Below, piece after piece: positions 27,298 through 36,660 of a stretch of DNA of 64,000 bases. The translations under genes and the position numbers were made by a program. The notes below the pieces were generated by a model. The model made no database searches and was not told the DNA's origin. It saw nothing but the letters and a program-made list of their open reading frames with translations. Every line of letters begins with the position of its first letter. Within the stretch, counting starts at the first letter, position 1. Source of the stretch: Haloferula rosea (GTDB taxonomy: Bacteria; Verrucomicrobiota; Verrucomicrobiia; Verrucomicrobiales; Akkermansiaceae); the NCBI RefSeq assembly GCF_016595525.1, contig NZ_JAENII010000007.1:124001-188000 (forward strand), in the 5' to 3' direction.

Positions 27298-28199
27298 TAT
27301 CCCCCCTGCGGATCACAGTCCTTTCCGACGGCAAACCCGGCCATCAGAATCAATCGCTTGGTTTGGCTGAAGCGATCAGTCGCTTGATCACCACCGAAGT
27401 CGAAACGCTCCCGGTCAAGAAGCGTCAGTGGTTCGTGGAGCGGCCCAGTCGCACCCCCGACCTCATCTTGGGTGCCGGGCACTCGGTCCACCTGCCCCTG
27501 TGGTTCCTTGCGAAACGGACAGGTGCTCCTTCCGTAGTGCTAATGAAGCCTTCACTTCCGCTCGCTCTCTTCGATCTGTGTGTCATTCCGCAGCACGATC
27601 TCGGAAGAGTGAAGCCTTCACCGAAGATCATCCCGACCGTTGGAGCGCTCAATCGGGTCCCGCCTCCGGGTTCCCACATCCGCTCGGGTGGACTCATTCT
27701 TCTCGGGGGACCGTCCAAACATCACGGCTGGGATGGAGTGTCGGTCGAGCGATGCATCAGCAGCATCTGTCGTGCGGATCCATCCACCCACTGGAAGATC
27801 ACCGACTCCCGCCGAACCCCGGCGGGATTCCTCGATCACCTGAAGGAGCAATTTCCAAGCCTGGAAGCCCACCCCCACCAAAGCACCCGGCCTTCATGGC
27901 TTCCCGAGACACTCAATGAATCAGCCCAGACCTGGGTCAGCGAAGATTCCGTATCCATGATCTACGAGGCTCTTAGTAGTGGAACCCGGGTCGGCCTTCT
28001 CCCGATGCCGAGATCAAACCCGAACCACCGCGTCATTCAGGGGGTCGATCGACTGATCGAGGACCAAAGGGTCACCCCCTTTGCCGCATGGACGCCCGGA
28101 GAAGCCCTGCCAGAGCCCGCAAGCACCCTCCGGGAGGCGGACCGCGTGGCGGAAATCATTCTCGATCATTTCAACCTTCAAACATCGATCCAACCATGA
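27294..28199 (+). CDS. ELM1/GtrOC1-family putative glycosyltransferase
   Basis: The 301-residue protein has the signature ITVLSDGKPGHQNQSLGLAEAI of the mitochondrial-fission ELM1 family (PF06258), which has a GT-B-like fold. LILGAGHSVHLPLWFLAKR and GGLILLGGPSKHHGW follow, then a C-terminal ISTVSED-like segment (WVSEDSVSMIYEALSSGTRVG) comparable to the nucleotide-sugar site of GT-B enzymes. Bacterial members lie in envelope loci and are thought to be glycosyltransferases, though without firm biochemistry. Both flanking junctions are ATGA overlaps, so the three genes are translated as a unit. I chose the ATG at 27294 for that overlap. Confidence 0.82.
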   Translation: MISPLRITVLSDGKPGHQNQSLGLAEAISRLITTEVETLPVKKRQWFVERPSRTPDLILGAGHSVHLPLWFLAKRTGAPSVVLMKPSLPLALFDLCVIPQHDLGRVKPSPKIIPTVGALNRVPPPGSHIRSGGLILLGGPSKHHGWDGVSVERCISSICRADPSTHWKITDSRRTPAGFLDHLKEQFPSLEAHPHQSTRPSWLPETLNESAQTWVSEDSVSMIYEALSSGTRVGLLPMPRSNPNHRVIQGVDRLIEDQRVTPFAAWTPGEALPEPASTLREADRVAEIILDHFNLQTSIQP

Positions 28200-29302
28200 A
28201 GGTCCTGCAGGTCCTACCTGAGCTGAACTCCGGAGGTGTCGAACGCGGCACCTTGGAACTCGCCCAACACCTCGTCGAACAAGGTCACGAGTCCCTCGTG
28301 ATCTCCGGAGGAGGCAGGCTGGTGACGCAACTGGAACAGAACGGCAGCCGCCACATCACCCTGCCTGTCGGCAAAAAGTCCCTGCGCACCCTCAAGCTCA
28401 TCCGCCCGATCAGGAGGCTCCTCGAGGAACTCCAACCCGACATCCTCCACCTCCGCTCCCGGGTACCTGCCTGGGTTTGCTGGCTGGCATGGCGAAAACT
28501 TCCTGAGACTCAAAGACCGCGACTCGTCACCACCGTCCATGGATTCTATTCCGTGAGTCGATGGTCGCAGGTCATGTGCCGTGGAGAGCGGGTGATCTGT
28601 GTCTCCGATTCCATCCGTGACTACGTGCAGACCAATTACCCGAGCACAAACGGGGGCCTCCTGAGGGTGATCCCCCGTGGAGTGGCACCAACCACCTACC
28701 CCTACGGCTTCGAGGCGTCCGAGGAGTGGACTCGGCAGTTCCATGGCGAGTTCCCTGAAACACGGGGCAAGTCACTTCTCACACTTCCAGGAAGAATCAC
28801 GCGGTTGAAAGGGCATGAGGATCTCATTCACATCATGTCAGCCCTTTGCAAGAACCCCAGGATTCACGGCTTGGTGGTAGGAGGAGCTCACCCCAAGAAG
28901 GCTGCCTATCTCGACGAATTGCACCAAAAGGTCGCGGAAGCCGGGCTCTCCGACCGCATCACCTTCACCGGGAACCGGGACGACCTTCGGGAGATCCTCT
29001 CCATTACCCATCTGGTGCTTTCCCTGACCCGTCAACCGGAGTCCTTCGGCCGTACCACCCTCGAAGCGCTCGCCATGGGAATCCCGGTGGCAGGCTATGC
29101 TCATGGTGGCGTTGCGGAACAACTCGATGCACTCTTCCCGGAAGGCCGACTTCCAGCACTTGATCCCGTGGCGGCCACCCCGATCATCAAGCGACTGATG
29201 GAGCACACCCCTGCAGTCAGGAAGCCGAACCCATTCACGCTCGACAAGATGCTTGAGGACACGGTCGCCGTTTACAGGGAGCTACTCTCAGACAGCGCCT
29301 GA
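28196..29302 (+). CDS. Glycosyltransferase family 4
   Basis: This 368-residue GT-B glycosyltransferase begins MKVLQVLPELNSGGVERGTL, the typical GT4 N terminus with a GG-x-E loop. It continues with LVTTVHGFYSVSRW, the acceptor-domain to donor-domain transition LTLPGRITRLKGHEDLI, and the E-x7-E donor motif in RQPESFGRTTLEALAMGIPV. It likely transfers a sugar to a lipid-linked or lipid A core acceptor at the cytoplasmic face. It is the last gene of the coupled acyltransferase/ELM1/GT4 operon and is convergent with the AI-2E permease gene, with 16 bp between stops. Confidence 0.9.
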   Translation: MKVLQVLPELNSGGVERGTLELAQHLVEQGHESLVISGGGRLVTQLEQNGSRHITLPVGKKSLRTLKLIRPIRRLLEELQPDILHLRSRVPAWVCWLAWRKLPETQRPRLVTTVHGFYSVSRWSQVMCRGERVICVSDSIRDYVQTNYPSTNGGLLRVIPRGVAPTTYPYGFEASEEWTRQFHGEFPETRGKSLLTLPGRITRLKGHEDLIHIMSALCKNPRIHGLVVGGAHPKKAAYLDELHQKVAEAGLSDRITFTGNRDDLREILSITHLVLSLTRQPESFGRTTLEALAMGIPVAGYAHGGVAEQLDALFPEGRLPALDPVAATPIIKRLMEHTPAVRKPNPFTLDKMLEDTVAVYRELLSDSA

Positions 29303-29318
29303 CCGGCAGCCTCGCCCC

Positions 29319-30506
29319 CTATCGCCCGACGGCATCAACCTGACTTGCTTCCAAGGCCACATCCTCTTCTTCACCGGGGTCCGAGGCGCCCTCCGTCAGA
29401 ATTCGGGACTCTTCGGTCGGTCGATTGGATTCCTTGCCGATCGCAACCGCGATCCACCGGAACTCCTCACTATTGTCGAGGATGACCTTGACCATCATGG
29501 TGAGCGGCACGGCAAGCAACATGCCGATGGGCCCCCAGAGCCAGCCCCAGAACATGACCGAGAGAAGAACCACCAGGGTCGACAAACCAAACCGCCGCCC
29601 CATCAGCATCGGTTCGACGAAGTTCCCCAGGAAAGTGTTGATCAGGAAAAAGCCGAACATTACCACGACCGCGTCAGCAGGCGTTTTCACCAGCAGCGCA
29701 AGAACGGTCGGCGCGACCCCCGCGATGAACGATCCGACGACCGGGATGTAGTTCAGAGCGAATGCCAGAATTCCCCACAGCGGATAGAAATCCAGTCCCG
29801 CTGCCCAGCAAAGCGTGCCGGCAAGAACGCCGGTGACCAGACTGATCACCGTTTTGATTCCCAAGTAGCGCTGCGTGTCTTTCAAAGCGCTGACCATTCT
29901 CTGAATGTTCGGCCCCCTTGCTTCGCACACCGCATCCATCCGCCGCCCGAACATGCGGGCCTCGGTCAGCATGAAGATGGTTAGAATGATGACCACCAAA
30001 GAGGTTCCGAGGAAGCTGACGACGCGTCCGACCACGTCCGTTCCGAAACTCCAGACCTGCATGAAGTCGACATCCCGCAGACGCGCGAGATTCTGATCCA
30101 CGGTCTCATTCAGTTGCGCCCCTGCATCCTCAACTCCCCAGCTGTCCAGCTTGCTTGAAATTCCGGCCGCCGCTTCCTGCACGCGCTCCTTGGTCAGGTT
30201 GTAGTATTCGGTGTGCCACTTCTCCTGAAGGTCTCCGATGACCGCGATGGCGAGCAACACGACCCCCGCGATGAATGCGAAATCCACCAGCACGGTCAGC
30301 AACACCGCCACCGCCCGCGGCACCCGATGATTCCGCAACCAATTCGTGATCGGAAAACTCACCGTCGCAATGAAGAACGCGAGCAGCATCGGCACGAAGA
30401 ATCCTTGTGCCGCTTTCAACCCGGCGATCACCACAACCAGCGAAGCCAGCAGCAGCAGCACCTGTCCTGCTCGGGGTCGGCGGGGATTAGCCAAGGCTCT
30501 ATTCAT
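29319..30506 (-). CDS. AI-2E family transporter (PerM/TqsA-like)
   Basis: The 395-residue membrane protein has the family layout: two or more N-terminal helices (VLLLLASLVVVIAGLKAA, FFVPMLLAFFIATVSFPIT), a soluble helical insert (about residues 110-180), and C-terminal helices containing GLDFYPLWGILAFALNYIPVVGSFIAGVAP (P-x-W-x4-F-x4-IP-x-x-G pattern) and FVEPMLMGRRFGLSTLVVLLS. Members export or exchange small molecules or ions; only a few handle autoinducer-2. I chose ATG 30506 over the TTG at 30545. A 30-residue acidic tail (GASDPGEEEDVALEAS) is extra. Confidence 0.9.
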   Translation of the reverse strand: MNRALANPRRPRAGQVLLLLASLVVVIAGLKAAQGFFVPMLLAFFIATVSFPITNWLRNHRVPRAVAVLLTVLVDFAFIAGVVLLAIAVIGDLQEKWHTEYYNLTKERVQEAAAGISSKLDSWGVEDAGAQLNETVDQNLARLRDVDFMQVWSFGTDVVGRVVSFLGTSLVVIILTIFMLTEARMFGRRMDAVCEARGPNIQRMVSALKDTQRYLGIKTVISLVTGVLAGTLCWAAGLDFYPLWGILAFALNYIPVVGSFIAGVAPTVLALLVKTPADAVVVMFGFFLINTFLGNFVEPMLMGRRFGLSTLVVLLSVMFWGWLWGPIGMLLAVPLTMMVKVILDNSEEFRWIAVAIGKESNRPTEESRILTEGASDPGEEEDVALEASQVDAVGR

Positions 30507-30611
30507 TCGTGGCGGGATCTTACGCGCCAGATGCCTAAACGACAAAGAATTCCTTCCGCCAATTTTGTCTTACCGGACGGGACACAGATCCCGCCCCGCC
30601 CTCCAGCGGCG

Positions 30612-31622
30612 TCATGAAACTCCCAGCTTTCTTGCTCCGGTCCACGCACGCGCACCAATCGCCCGCTCTTCCGGCTGGGCAAAGAAAGCGCTCATTCCCT
30701 TTCGGCGATTCAGATCGTTCAGTGCCGGAACAAGATCCGGCCACCTCCAACTGAAACCATGCTCCTTGAGCCGGGTGGGTTCCACCCAGCGGCTCTTCGT
30801 GACCAACTCGGTCTCGGTCCGTATCATCCACGCTCCAAATCGAAGCGCCCAACGGGGTGTCGGAATTCCGATTGGCATAGCGAGTGCTTCCCGGAATGAC
30901 CTCATCCAATCCGCATTGGGAACCGCTTCGGGGGCCGTCACATTCACGACTCCATCCAACAGCGGCTGGTCCTCTAACCAATGCAAGACCGAGAGGAAGT
31001 CCTCCATGTGGATCCAACTGACCCGCTGCTTTCCACCTGCCATGGAACCACCCATGCCCGAGCGGACCAAACGACCGAGCACATGGTGGACGGAACCCGG
31101 TTCGTTCGCCAGCACCATGCCGATCCGCAACGCGACCTTCCGGGTCTCTCCGGGGCACCTTTGCCCGAAGAACGCGCCTTCCCATGCCTTCGCAACCTCA
31201 ACCGAGAACCCCGTCCCAATCTCACCGCTCCACTCGCCTTGCGGACGATCCCCGGCATGACGATACCAGGTCGCCGAACTGGCGTTCACCCAAAGCCTGG
31301 GAGGCGTCTCCAAACCCCGAATCGCCAGACCGATCGCCTCCGTGCTCTCGATCCGGGAATCCAGAATCTCCTGACGATTTCCTTCGGTGTAGCGACAGTT
31401 CACGCTTCGACCGGCGAGGTTGATGACCGTTTCGGCCCCCTCGAGAGCCAAAGCCCACGGCCCCTGGGTCCGGCCATCCCACTCCAGAAACATGGCTCCC
31501 TCGTCGACACCCTGCCGATCCCGGGCGACCGCCACCACCTCCCGACCACGACGAAGGAAAGACCGGGTCAAATATCGCCCGAGAAATCCGTTCGCACCGA
31601 AGATCACCACTTGTCCCTTCAC
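30612..31622 (-). CDS. TIGR01777-type NAD-dependent epimerase/SDR protein
   Basis: The 336-residue protein has the atypical extended-SDR features of the YfcH/TIGR01777 group: VVIFGANGFLGRYLTRSFL (nucleotide motif), AETVINLAGRSVNCRYTEGN, WVNASSATWYRH, and a C-terminal PVPTPRWALRFGAW-like stretch and HGFSWRWPDLVPAL. The C-terminal DUF1731 (R/F-x-W-x-x-L) part is present. The reaction is unknown for the family. The GTG start at 31622 overlaps the TGA of the upstream DCC gene (GTGA), so translation is coupled; I reject the longer ATG start at 31664 on that ground. It is the last gene of the GbsR-associated operon. Confidence 0.88.
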   Translation of the reverse strand: MKGQVVIFGANGFLGRYLTRSFLRRGREVVAVARDRQGVDEGAMFLEWDGRTQGPWALALEGAETVINLAGRSVNCRYTEGNRQEILDSRIESTEAIGLAIRGLETPPRLWVNASSATWYRHAGDRPQGEWSGEIGTGFSVEVAKAWEGAFFGQRCPGETRKVALRIGMVLANEPGSVHHVLGRLVRSGMGGSMAGGKQRVSWIHMEDFLSVLHWLEDQPLLDGVVNVTAPEAVPNADWMRSFREALAMPIGIPTPRWALRFGAWMIRTETELVTKSRWVEPTRLKEHGFSWRWPDLVPALNDLNRRKGMSAFFAQPEERAIGARAWTGARKLGVS

Positions 31623-32101
31623 CGGACACCTCCCTTCACCTGACCGGCGGGCCATTCTGGCCAAGAGCAGCGATCATCCCCGCACTCAACCTCGTGCTTC
31701 TCGAGCTCCGCCATGACTTCGCGGTCCGAGGAAAATCCGAGCAGGCTGGAAAGCTTCAATCGATTCGACGAGATCGCATCAACCACCTTCAACAATACGG
31801 GGCGAAAGACCGGCGCCGCCAGACGCGCACTCCACAATCGATATTCCCGCGTCGCCCACAAGCAGACCAACCAGGCATCGGCGCCCTGCCACCAGTGACC
31901 GTCATCCGCGAGGACGATGCACTCCCGGTCTGCGCCAAGGTCAAGAAGACCAGGCATTAGCAGCTCCGCCTCCTTCTCCCTGAATCCCATGAACTCCACC
32001 GGAAGCCACAGGGCCTGAGACTCCAGCCACCTGCGGAAGCGGCAGCACACGCCACAGCCCGGGTCGTAGAACACCGTTAGACCAGTGATGTCCCCGTTCA
32101 T
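31619..32101 (-). CDS. DCC-family (DUF393) thiol-disulfide oxidoreductase-like protein
   Basis: The 160-residue protein opens with the DUF393 signature TVFYDPGCGVCCRFRRWL, where the D-x-x-C-x-x-C part gives the name DCC (here DPGCGVC). ECIVLADDGHWWQGADAW and a C-terminal helix follow. Family members are thioredoxin-like; a redox role is plausible but mostly unproven. Its start overlaps the stop of the upstream membrane-protein gene (ATGA), and its own stop overlaps the start of the SDR gene. Confidence 0.88.
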   Translation of the reverse strand: MNGDITGLTVFYDPGCGVCCRFRRWLESQALWLPVEFMGFREKEAELLMPGLLDLGADRECIVLADDGHWWQGADAWLVCLWATREYRLWSARLAAPVFRPVLLKVVDAISSNRLKLSSLLGFSSDREVMAELEKHEVECGDDRCSWPEWPAGQVKGGVR

Positions 32102-32505
32102 GCCTGTCCCTCCTTTGCGATACGCCGGCCCTTGGGCATCACCGGAGGTCCACTACGCTCAAGTTCGGCACGACGCCGCAAGCGGGTGAACACAAACAGA
32201 TTGAAGAAGTGCATCGCCCCCAGCACCAGAAGCACGATGCCCATCTTCCCACTGAGAGCCTCAAACACTCCCTGAACCGCACCCACCTCGTGATTGAGCT
32301 TCAGGTAGAGCGAAACGAACCCGATGTTGATCAGGTAGAAGCCCACCACCAGCAGATGATTCACGCTGTCAGCGAGTTCCTCGTTACCGTGAAAACAGTC
32401 GACGAGGAAAATTCGGCCGTTGCGGTGAAGCGTGCGCGCCACCCAAATCGTCAGAGCAATCGCCAGAAGCAAATAAAACGCGTAGGTTGTGACTGTCAGA
32501 TTCAT
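32098..32505 (-). CDS. Small three-helix membrane protein
   Basis: The 135-residue protein has three hydrophobic helices (FYLLLAIALTIWVA; HLLVVGFYLINIGFVSLYL; MGIVLLVLGAMHFFNLFVF) and a basic C-terminal tail. The loop FLVDCFHGNEELADSVNHL between helices one and two is the most conserved-looking part. I know no function. It is the first structural gene after the GbsR-like regulator, with a palindromic operator-like site 25 to 44 bp upstream of its ATG. It is coupled to the DCC gene by an ATGA overlap. Confidence 0.72.
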   Translation of the reverse strand: MNLTVTTYAFYLLLAIALTIWVARTLHRNGRIFLVDCFHGNEELADSVNHLLVVGFYLINIGFVSLYLKLNHEVGAVQGVFEALSGKMGIVLLVLGAMHFFNLFVFTRLRRRAELERSGPPVMPKGRRIAKEGQA

Positions 32506-32529
32506 GTTTTTGGTTCGTTTGTTTTTGTT

Positions 32530-32549
32530 GTTTCAGTATCGGGTGAAAC
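32530..32549 (-). promoter_or_regulatory. Predicted GbsR-like operator, copy 2
   Basis: This 20-bp imperfect palindrome reads GTTTCAGTATCGGGTGAAAC. It shares TTTCAGTA-N5-TGAAA with the palindrome in front of the regulator gene (33093-33112). It lies between the regulator stop and the ATG of the membrane-protein gene, so a promoter for the downstream three-gene unit probably overlaps it. The binding protein is inferred. Confidence 0.55.
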
Positions 32550-32566
32550 TTACACCCAAATTTTTT

Positions 32567-33088
32567 TTAGCTCAGTAGCTTGGATGCCAGTTGCACAGCG
32601 AATCCGTGTTTCATCCCAGCCACTCGATCCGCCACCTTCGAGGTGAATCCGACGAATTCTTCGAGCTGCCTCATCTGCTCATGAAAGGCCTTTCCTTCTA
32701 CACTGCTCATGCCCCGGCTTGCCTCCGCGCATCCGTGAAGCACGCCAAGCGCGGGCTCAATCTCCCTCCGTTTCCGCTCCCTCGCCACCGTGGTGAAGAT
32801 CTTCCACACGTCCTTCTCCGCTTCAAAAAACTCTTTCCGCTCGCCTTTCTTTACTACGATGCGAAGCAAACCCCAGGCAACCAACTCCTTCAGATTGGTG
32901 TGGGCATTGCCACGGCTGATCTCCAGCTCTTCCATGACCTGGTCGGTGCTGAGAGGCGCCGGCGCCGTCATCAGCAGCGCGTGAATCTGCGCCATCGTGC
33001 GATTGATGCCCCACTGAGTTCCAAGTGCTCCCCATTGAGCCACAAACTCATCCCGCGATTCCTTCAAAGCTGCCTGCTCATCACTCAC
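32567..33088 (-). CDS. GbsR/MarR-family transcriptional regulator
   Basis: The 173-residue protein has a winged-helix domain typical of GbsR: GINRTMAQIHALLMT, PLSTDQVMEELEISRGNAHT (recognition helix ISRGNAHTNLKEL), then the wing VVKKGERKEFFEA. A helical C-terminal dimerisation part (WKIFTTVARERKRREIEP) follows. Family members sense small molecules such as choline and repress osmoprotectant genes, but no osmoprotectant genes are nearby. It heads a four-gene minus-strand cluster. Similar 20-bp palindromes precede it and the next gene, which suggests autoregulation. Confidence 0.85.
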   Translation of the reverse strand: MSDEQAALKESRDEFVAQWGALGTQWGINRTMAQIHALLMTAPAPLSTDQVMEELEISRGNAHTNLKELVAWGLLRIVVKKGERKEFFEAEKDVWKIFTTVARERKRREIEPALGVLHGCAEASRGMSSVEGKAFHEQMRQLEEFVGFTSKVADRVAGMKHGFAVQLASKLLS

Positions 33089-33092
33089 AACG

Positions 33093-33112
33093 TTTTCAGT
33101 AAACTCTGAAAA
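33093..33112 (-). promoter_or_regulatory. Predicted GbsR-like operator, copy 1
   Basis: A perfect inverted repeat with 7-bp arms, TTTTCAG and CTGAAAA, separated by 6 bp, lies 4 to 24 bp upstream of the regulator start. Its core TTTCAGTA-N5-TGAAA recurs at 32530-32549. The site is close enough to the start codon to block transcription or initiation, consistent with autorepression. Confidence 0.6.
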
Positions 33113-33258
33113 TTTGGGATTACAACATCAAAATGCCCGAAATGGTTGCGCAGGGTGACGATCTCGCCCCATCCACCACTTTCTGCTTCCGAAAAATGAC
33201 AATAAGGGTAGCAATCAGGCGGTTTGGCCAGAAACCTGCTTTTAGAAACCACCACACC

Positions 33259-35913
33259 ATGAAACTCCTACGTCATTCCCCCTCTTTGGCAGCACTTCTC
33301 GTGCTCTCATCCCTGCCCGTGCAGGCACAGCTGATCATCAGTGAAATCATGCAAGACCCTTCCGCTGTCGGCGACAGCAACGGGGAATATTTCGAGCTAT
33401 ACAATCCGACGGGAGCCGCGATCGATATCGATGGCTGGGTGATCAAGGATGCTGGTAGCAATACGCACACGATCTCAAATGGTGGTCCTCTGGAAGTACC
33501 TGCGGGTGGTTTCCTGGTTCTGGGAAACAATGCCGATTTCGCCACCAACGGCAGCGTCGTGGTTGGCTATGAATACTCCGGTTTCTTCCTCGGCAATTCA
33601 GATGACGAAGTAATTCTCGAGGACGATCTGGGTGCTGAGATTGACCGCGTTGAATACGACGGTGGGCCCAACTTCCCCGATCCCTCCGGAGCCTCAATGG
33701 AACTCAAGGATCTGACACTCGACAACAATGTCGGCGGCAACTGGGCAGAAGCGATCACCGAGATCGTCCCCGGCGGTGACAAGGGCACCCCGGGAGCGGG
33801 TCCTCCCGTAGGCAACGGTCAACTGGGGCTCTCGCTTGATGTCGCCTCCATTTCCGAGGATCAGAGTGCCTTCATCACCGGTACGGTCACTGCACCGGTC
33901 GCTCCGACAAGCGACCTCACCGTGACCGTCACGCTCAGCGATGAAACCGAGGCAATCACCGCGGATGCAACGATCTTCGCCAATGACACCACCGGAACCT
34001 TCCTGATCGATGCGGTCGATGACTTCTGGGCGGATGGCGACCAAACCGTAACCGTAACGGTCTCGGCCCCCACCTATGATCCCAACGACACGACCTTCAC
34101 GGTCACCGATGATGACGCAGGCTTCCTGGTCATCATCAACGAGGTCTACAATGCCATTGATAGCCTGCCTTTCGACGCGAACAACGACGGCACGGGCAAC
34201 AGTGACGATGAGTTCATCGAAGTCGTGAACGTCAGTGGCGGCACGCTGGACCTGTCGGGCGCGACGCTCTCGGACGAGTCCTTCGTTCGACACATTTTCC
34301 CCCCCGGCACCATCCTCGAACCCGGCTGTGCAGTGCTTGTCTTCGCAGGAGGAGACGTCCAGGAGGGTTCCGTGCAGTTCGACTTCGGCGACACACCCGT
34401 TCAAATCGCCGACTCCGGAACCCAGTTTCCGGGCCTCAGCCTGACCGATACCGGAGACGCGGTATTCCTTCGCGACACCGATGGAAGCATCACGGGTGTT
34501 TTCGATGCGGAAGTCCACGCAGTCACCCTTCCCGACCAGAGTGGAGATCTTGTGGCGAGTTCCATTACGACCTCCACCGATACTGACGCTTCGTCCGGAT
34601 ACATCCTGCACACCGCGACGATCGAAGGCACGGAGATGTCACCTGGAACGACTCCTGCCGGCGGAAGCTACTGCAGCCTCACGGACTCGATCACGGTGAC
34701 CATCAATCCCGGAACCCGCACAGAGTCCGACGGCTTCGTTGCCATGGCCGGCACCGTCTCCATCCCAGCTGCAATCGGCAGCGATCTTTTTGTCTACGTG
34801 GATTCTTCGGATCTTGGCGAAATCGACCTCAGCTTGATTTCCCCACTCATCATTCCATCTGGCTCTACGTCGGCCGATCTCGACCTGCTCTTCGTGGACG
34901 ATGCTGAAGCGGATGGCACCCAAACCGTCACCCTCACAGGGCGGGCGATCGGGTATCTCAACGGCACCGCCTCGGTCGATGTCGAGGACGACGGGGACGC
35001 CGGAGTTTTCACCGATCTCGTCATCAACGAGTTTGATGCCAATCAGCCAGGCACCGACGACGCCGAATTCATCGAACTCTACAACAACTCCGGAACGCTT
35101 CAGCCACTCGATGGCTTGGTTGTCGTCCTCTTCAATGGCAGCAATGATACGATCTACGACGCGTATGACCTGACTGGCTTCAGCATTGATGGCAATGGCT
35201 TTTTTGTCATTGGCAATGGGAGCGTCCCTTCGCCGCAGATCACGCTCAGCAGTCTCCAGAATGGCGCTGACGCCATCGCTCTCTATTCCGGATCGATTGC
35301 GGACTATCCGAACGGCGCTTCGGTTGTCGGACTTCAGGGGACCTTGATTGACGCCGTAGTCTACGGCGGCAGCGACACCGGTCTCCAAGACGCACTCGAC
35401 CCCAGCGGTAGTTCCGTGGCGGAATCCGGTAGCGCAGACTCGGCGGCGGCTCGGACTACTGATGGCGGTTCCCCGTTTGCGAGCAACTTGTTCGTCACTC
35501 AATCGCCAACGCCTGGAGCAACCAACGTTATCGCCGAAAACAGCTTTGCGACTTGGGCTGCAGATCAGGTTCCAGCAATCGTCGACGGGCCTGACGGAGA
35601 CGCGGACTTGGACGGCATTGCAAACCTCGTTGAATACGCCCTTGGCCTCGATCCGAACGCAGCAAATGGAACCCCCGGCACATTGAGCGGCGGCACGCTG
35701 ACCTTCACCAAAGGTCCTGAGGCGAAAATGGATGGCAATCTGATCTATGAGATCGAAACCTCGACCGACCTCGGTGTCACAGATCCTTGGGCGCCGAACG
35801 GATCCGCGGTGGATGGCAGCGATGATATCTCTCTCGACATCATCACTGCGGGTGGTGTCGCGACCAAGTTCTTTGCCCGTCTCAATGTGAGCGAAGCCGT
35901 GGTGGCCGAATAG
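33259..35913 (+). CDS. Secreted lamin-tail-domain protein with C-terminal TSP3-like module
   Basis: The 884-residue precursor has a Sec signal ([15 protein letters not shown]). Three lamin-tail (LTD) domains are visible. The first is near residues 24-150 ([20 protein letters not shown]). The second is near 290-400 ([20 protein letters not shown]). The third is near 590-720 ([20 protein letters not shown]). Between them are Calx-beta-like segments ([22 protein letters not shown]). The C-terminal 130 residues carry [20 protein letters not shown], a calcium-binding TSP3-like motif, followed by a beta-rich module ending FFARLNVSE. It is an extracellular or outer-membrane-associated structural protein of unknown role. 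A strong terminator follows. Confidence 0.85.
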   Translation: MKLLRHSPSLAALLVLSSLPVQAQLIISEIMQDPSAVGDSNGEYFELYNPTGAAIDIDGWVIKDAGSNTHTISNGGPLEVPAGGFLVLGNNADFATNGSVVVGYEYSGFFLGNSDDEVILEDDLGAEIDRVEYDGGPNFPDPSGASMELKDLTLDNNVGGNWAEAITEIVPGGDKGTPGAGPPVGNGQLGLSLDVASISEDQSAFITGTVTAPVAPTSDLTVTVTLSDETEAITADATIFANDTTGTFLIDAVDDFWADGDQTVTVTVSAPTYDPNDTTFTVTDDDAGFLVIINEVYNAIDSLPFDANNDGTGNSDDEFIEVVNVSGGTLDLSGATLSDESFVRHIFPPGTILEPGCAVLVFAGGDVQEGSVQFDFGDTPVQIADSGTQFPGLSLTDTGDAVFLRDTDGSITGVFDAEVHAVTLPDQSGDLVASSITTSTDTDASSGYILHTATIEGTEMSPGTTPAGGSYCSLTDSITVTINPGTRTESDGFVAMAGTVSIPAAIGSDLFVYVDSSDLGEIDLSLISPLIIPSGSTSADLDLLFVDDAEADGTQTVTLTGRAIGYLNGTASVDVEDDGDAGVFTDLVINEFDANQPGTDDAEFIELYNNSGTLQPLDGLVVVLFNGSNDTIYDAYDLTGFSIDGNGFFVIGNGSVPSPQITLSSLQNGADAIALYSGSIADYPNGASVVGLQGTLIDAVVYGGSDTGLQDALDPSGSSVAESGSADSAAARTTDGGSPFASNLFVTQSPTPGATNVIAENSFATWAADQVPAIVDGPDGDADLDGIANLVEYALGLDPNAANGTPGTLSGGTLTFTKGPEAKMDGNLIYEIETSTDLGVTDPWAPNGSAVDGSDDISLDIITAGGVATKFFARLNVSEAVVAE

Positions 35914-35944
35914 GCTTCCGACCGACCCACATCCAAGATTCAAG

Positions 35945-35982
35945 AACCGGATCCCCGAACAACGGGGATCCGGTTTCTTTTT
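35945..35982 (+). terminator. Rho-independent terminator of the lamin-tail gene
   Basis: A perfect 13-bp stem (AACCGGATCCCCG with CGGGGATCCGGTT) with a 5-base loop is followed by TCTTTTT. It starts 31 bases after the stop codon on the same strand. Confidence 0.93.
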
Positions 35983-36017
35983 GGTTTCATCTTCCGGATC
36001 TCAAGCAATCTTCAGCC

Positions 36018-36653
36018 ATGGACCTCTCCGAATTCCGTAAGGAATACTCTGATCGCGGCCTGCTCCGCGATGAACTGAATGCCGATCCGCTGGCTCAATT
36101 CGAGCAGTGGTTCTCTCAGGCGATCGAACTCAAGCTTCATGAGCCCAATGCGATGTCTCTGGCGACGGTGGACGAAAATGCCATGCCATTGCTGCGCACG
36201 GTGCTTCTGAAGTATTTCGACGAACAGGGTTTCGTCTTCTTCACCAACTACGAAAGTCGCAAGGCGAGTCATATCGAGAAGAACCCGAGGGTCAGCCTCC
36301 TCTTTCCCTGGATCACGCTGGAGCGACAGGTCATCGTTCAGGGCAGGGCCGAGAAAATCAGCTCGGCGGAGTCGCTGCGCTATTTCACCAGCCGTCCGCG
36401 TGAGTCACAACTCGGCGCCTGGGTCTCCAGCCAGAGCTCGGTGATCTCATCGCGGAAGTTCCTCATGCAGAAGCTCGCCGAACTCAAAGACAAGTTCTCC
36501 CACGGGGAGATTCCGCTTCCATCCTTCTGGGGCGGCTACCGGGTGGTCCCGGAGACCATCGAGTTCTGGCAAGGTGGCCCGGCCCGACTGCACGATCGTT
36601 TCCTCTATCGGAGAGACAAGGAAGCCTGGGCCATCGAAAGGCTATCTCCCTGA
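36018..36653 (+). CDS. pdxH: Pyridoxamine 5'-phosphate oxidase
   Basis: The 211-residue enzyme oxidises PNP or PMP to pyridoxal 5'-phosphate with FMN. Visible signatures are [22 protein letters not shown] (FMN site), [46 protein letters not shown], and the C-terminal [20 protein letters not shown] and LHDRFLYRR that close the active site. Length and order match E. coli PdxH (218 residues). It is monocistronic, after the lamin-tail terminator, and its stop lies 7 bp from the convergent protease gene. Confidence 0.96.
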   Translation: MDLSEFRKEYSDRGLLRDELNADPLAQFEQWFSQAIELKLHEPNAMSLATVDENAMPLLRTVLLKYFDEQGFVFFTNYESRKASHIEKNPRVSLLFPWITLERQVIVQGRAEKISSAESLRYFTSRPRESQLGAWVSSQSSVISSRKFLMQKLAELKDKFSHGEIPLPSFWGGYRVVPETIEFWQGGPARLHDRFLYRRDKEAWAIERLSP

Positions 36654-36660
36654 CGCGATC

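Noticed and set aside
34639-35943. 434-codon minus-strand frame opposite the lamin-tail gene
   Set aside because: The plus strand encodes LTD and TSP3-like motifs with a signal peptide and a matched terminator. The minus frame has no coherent domain.
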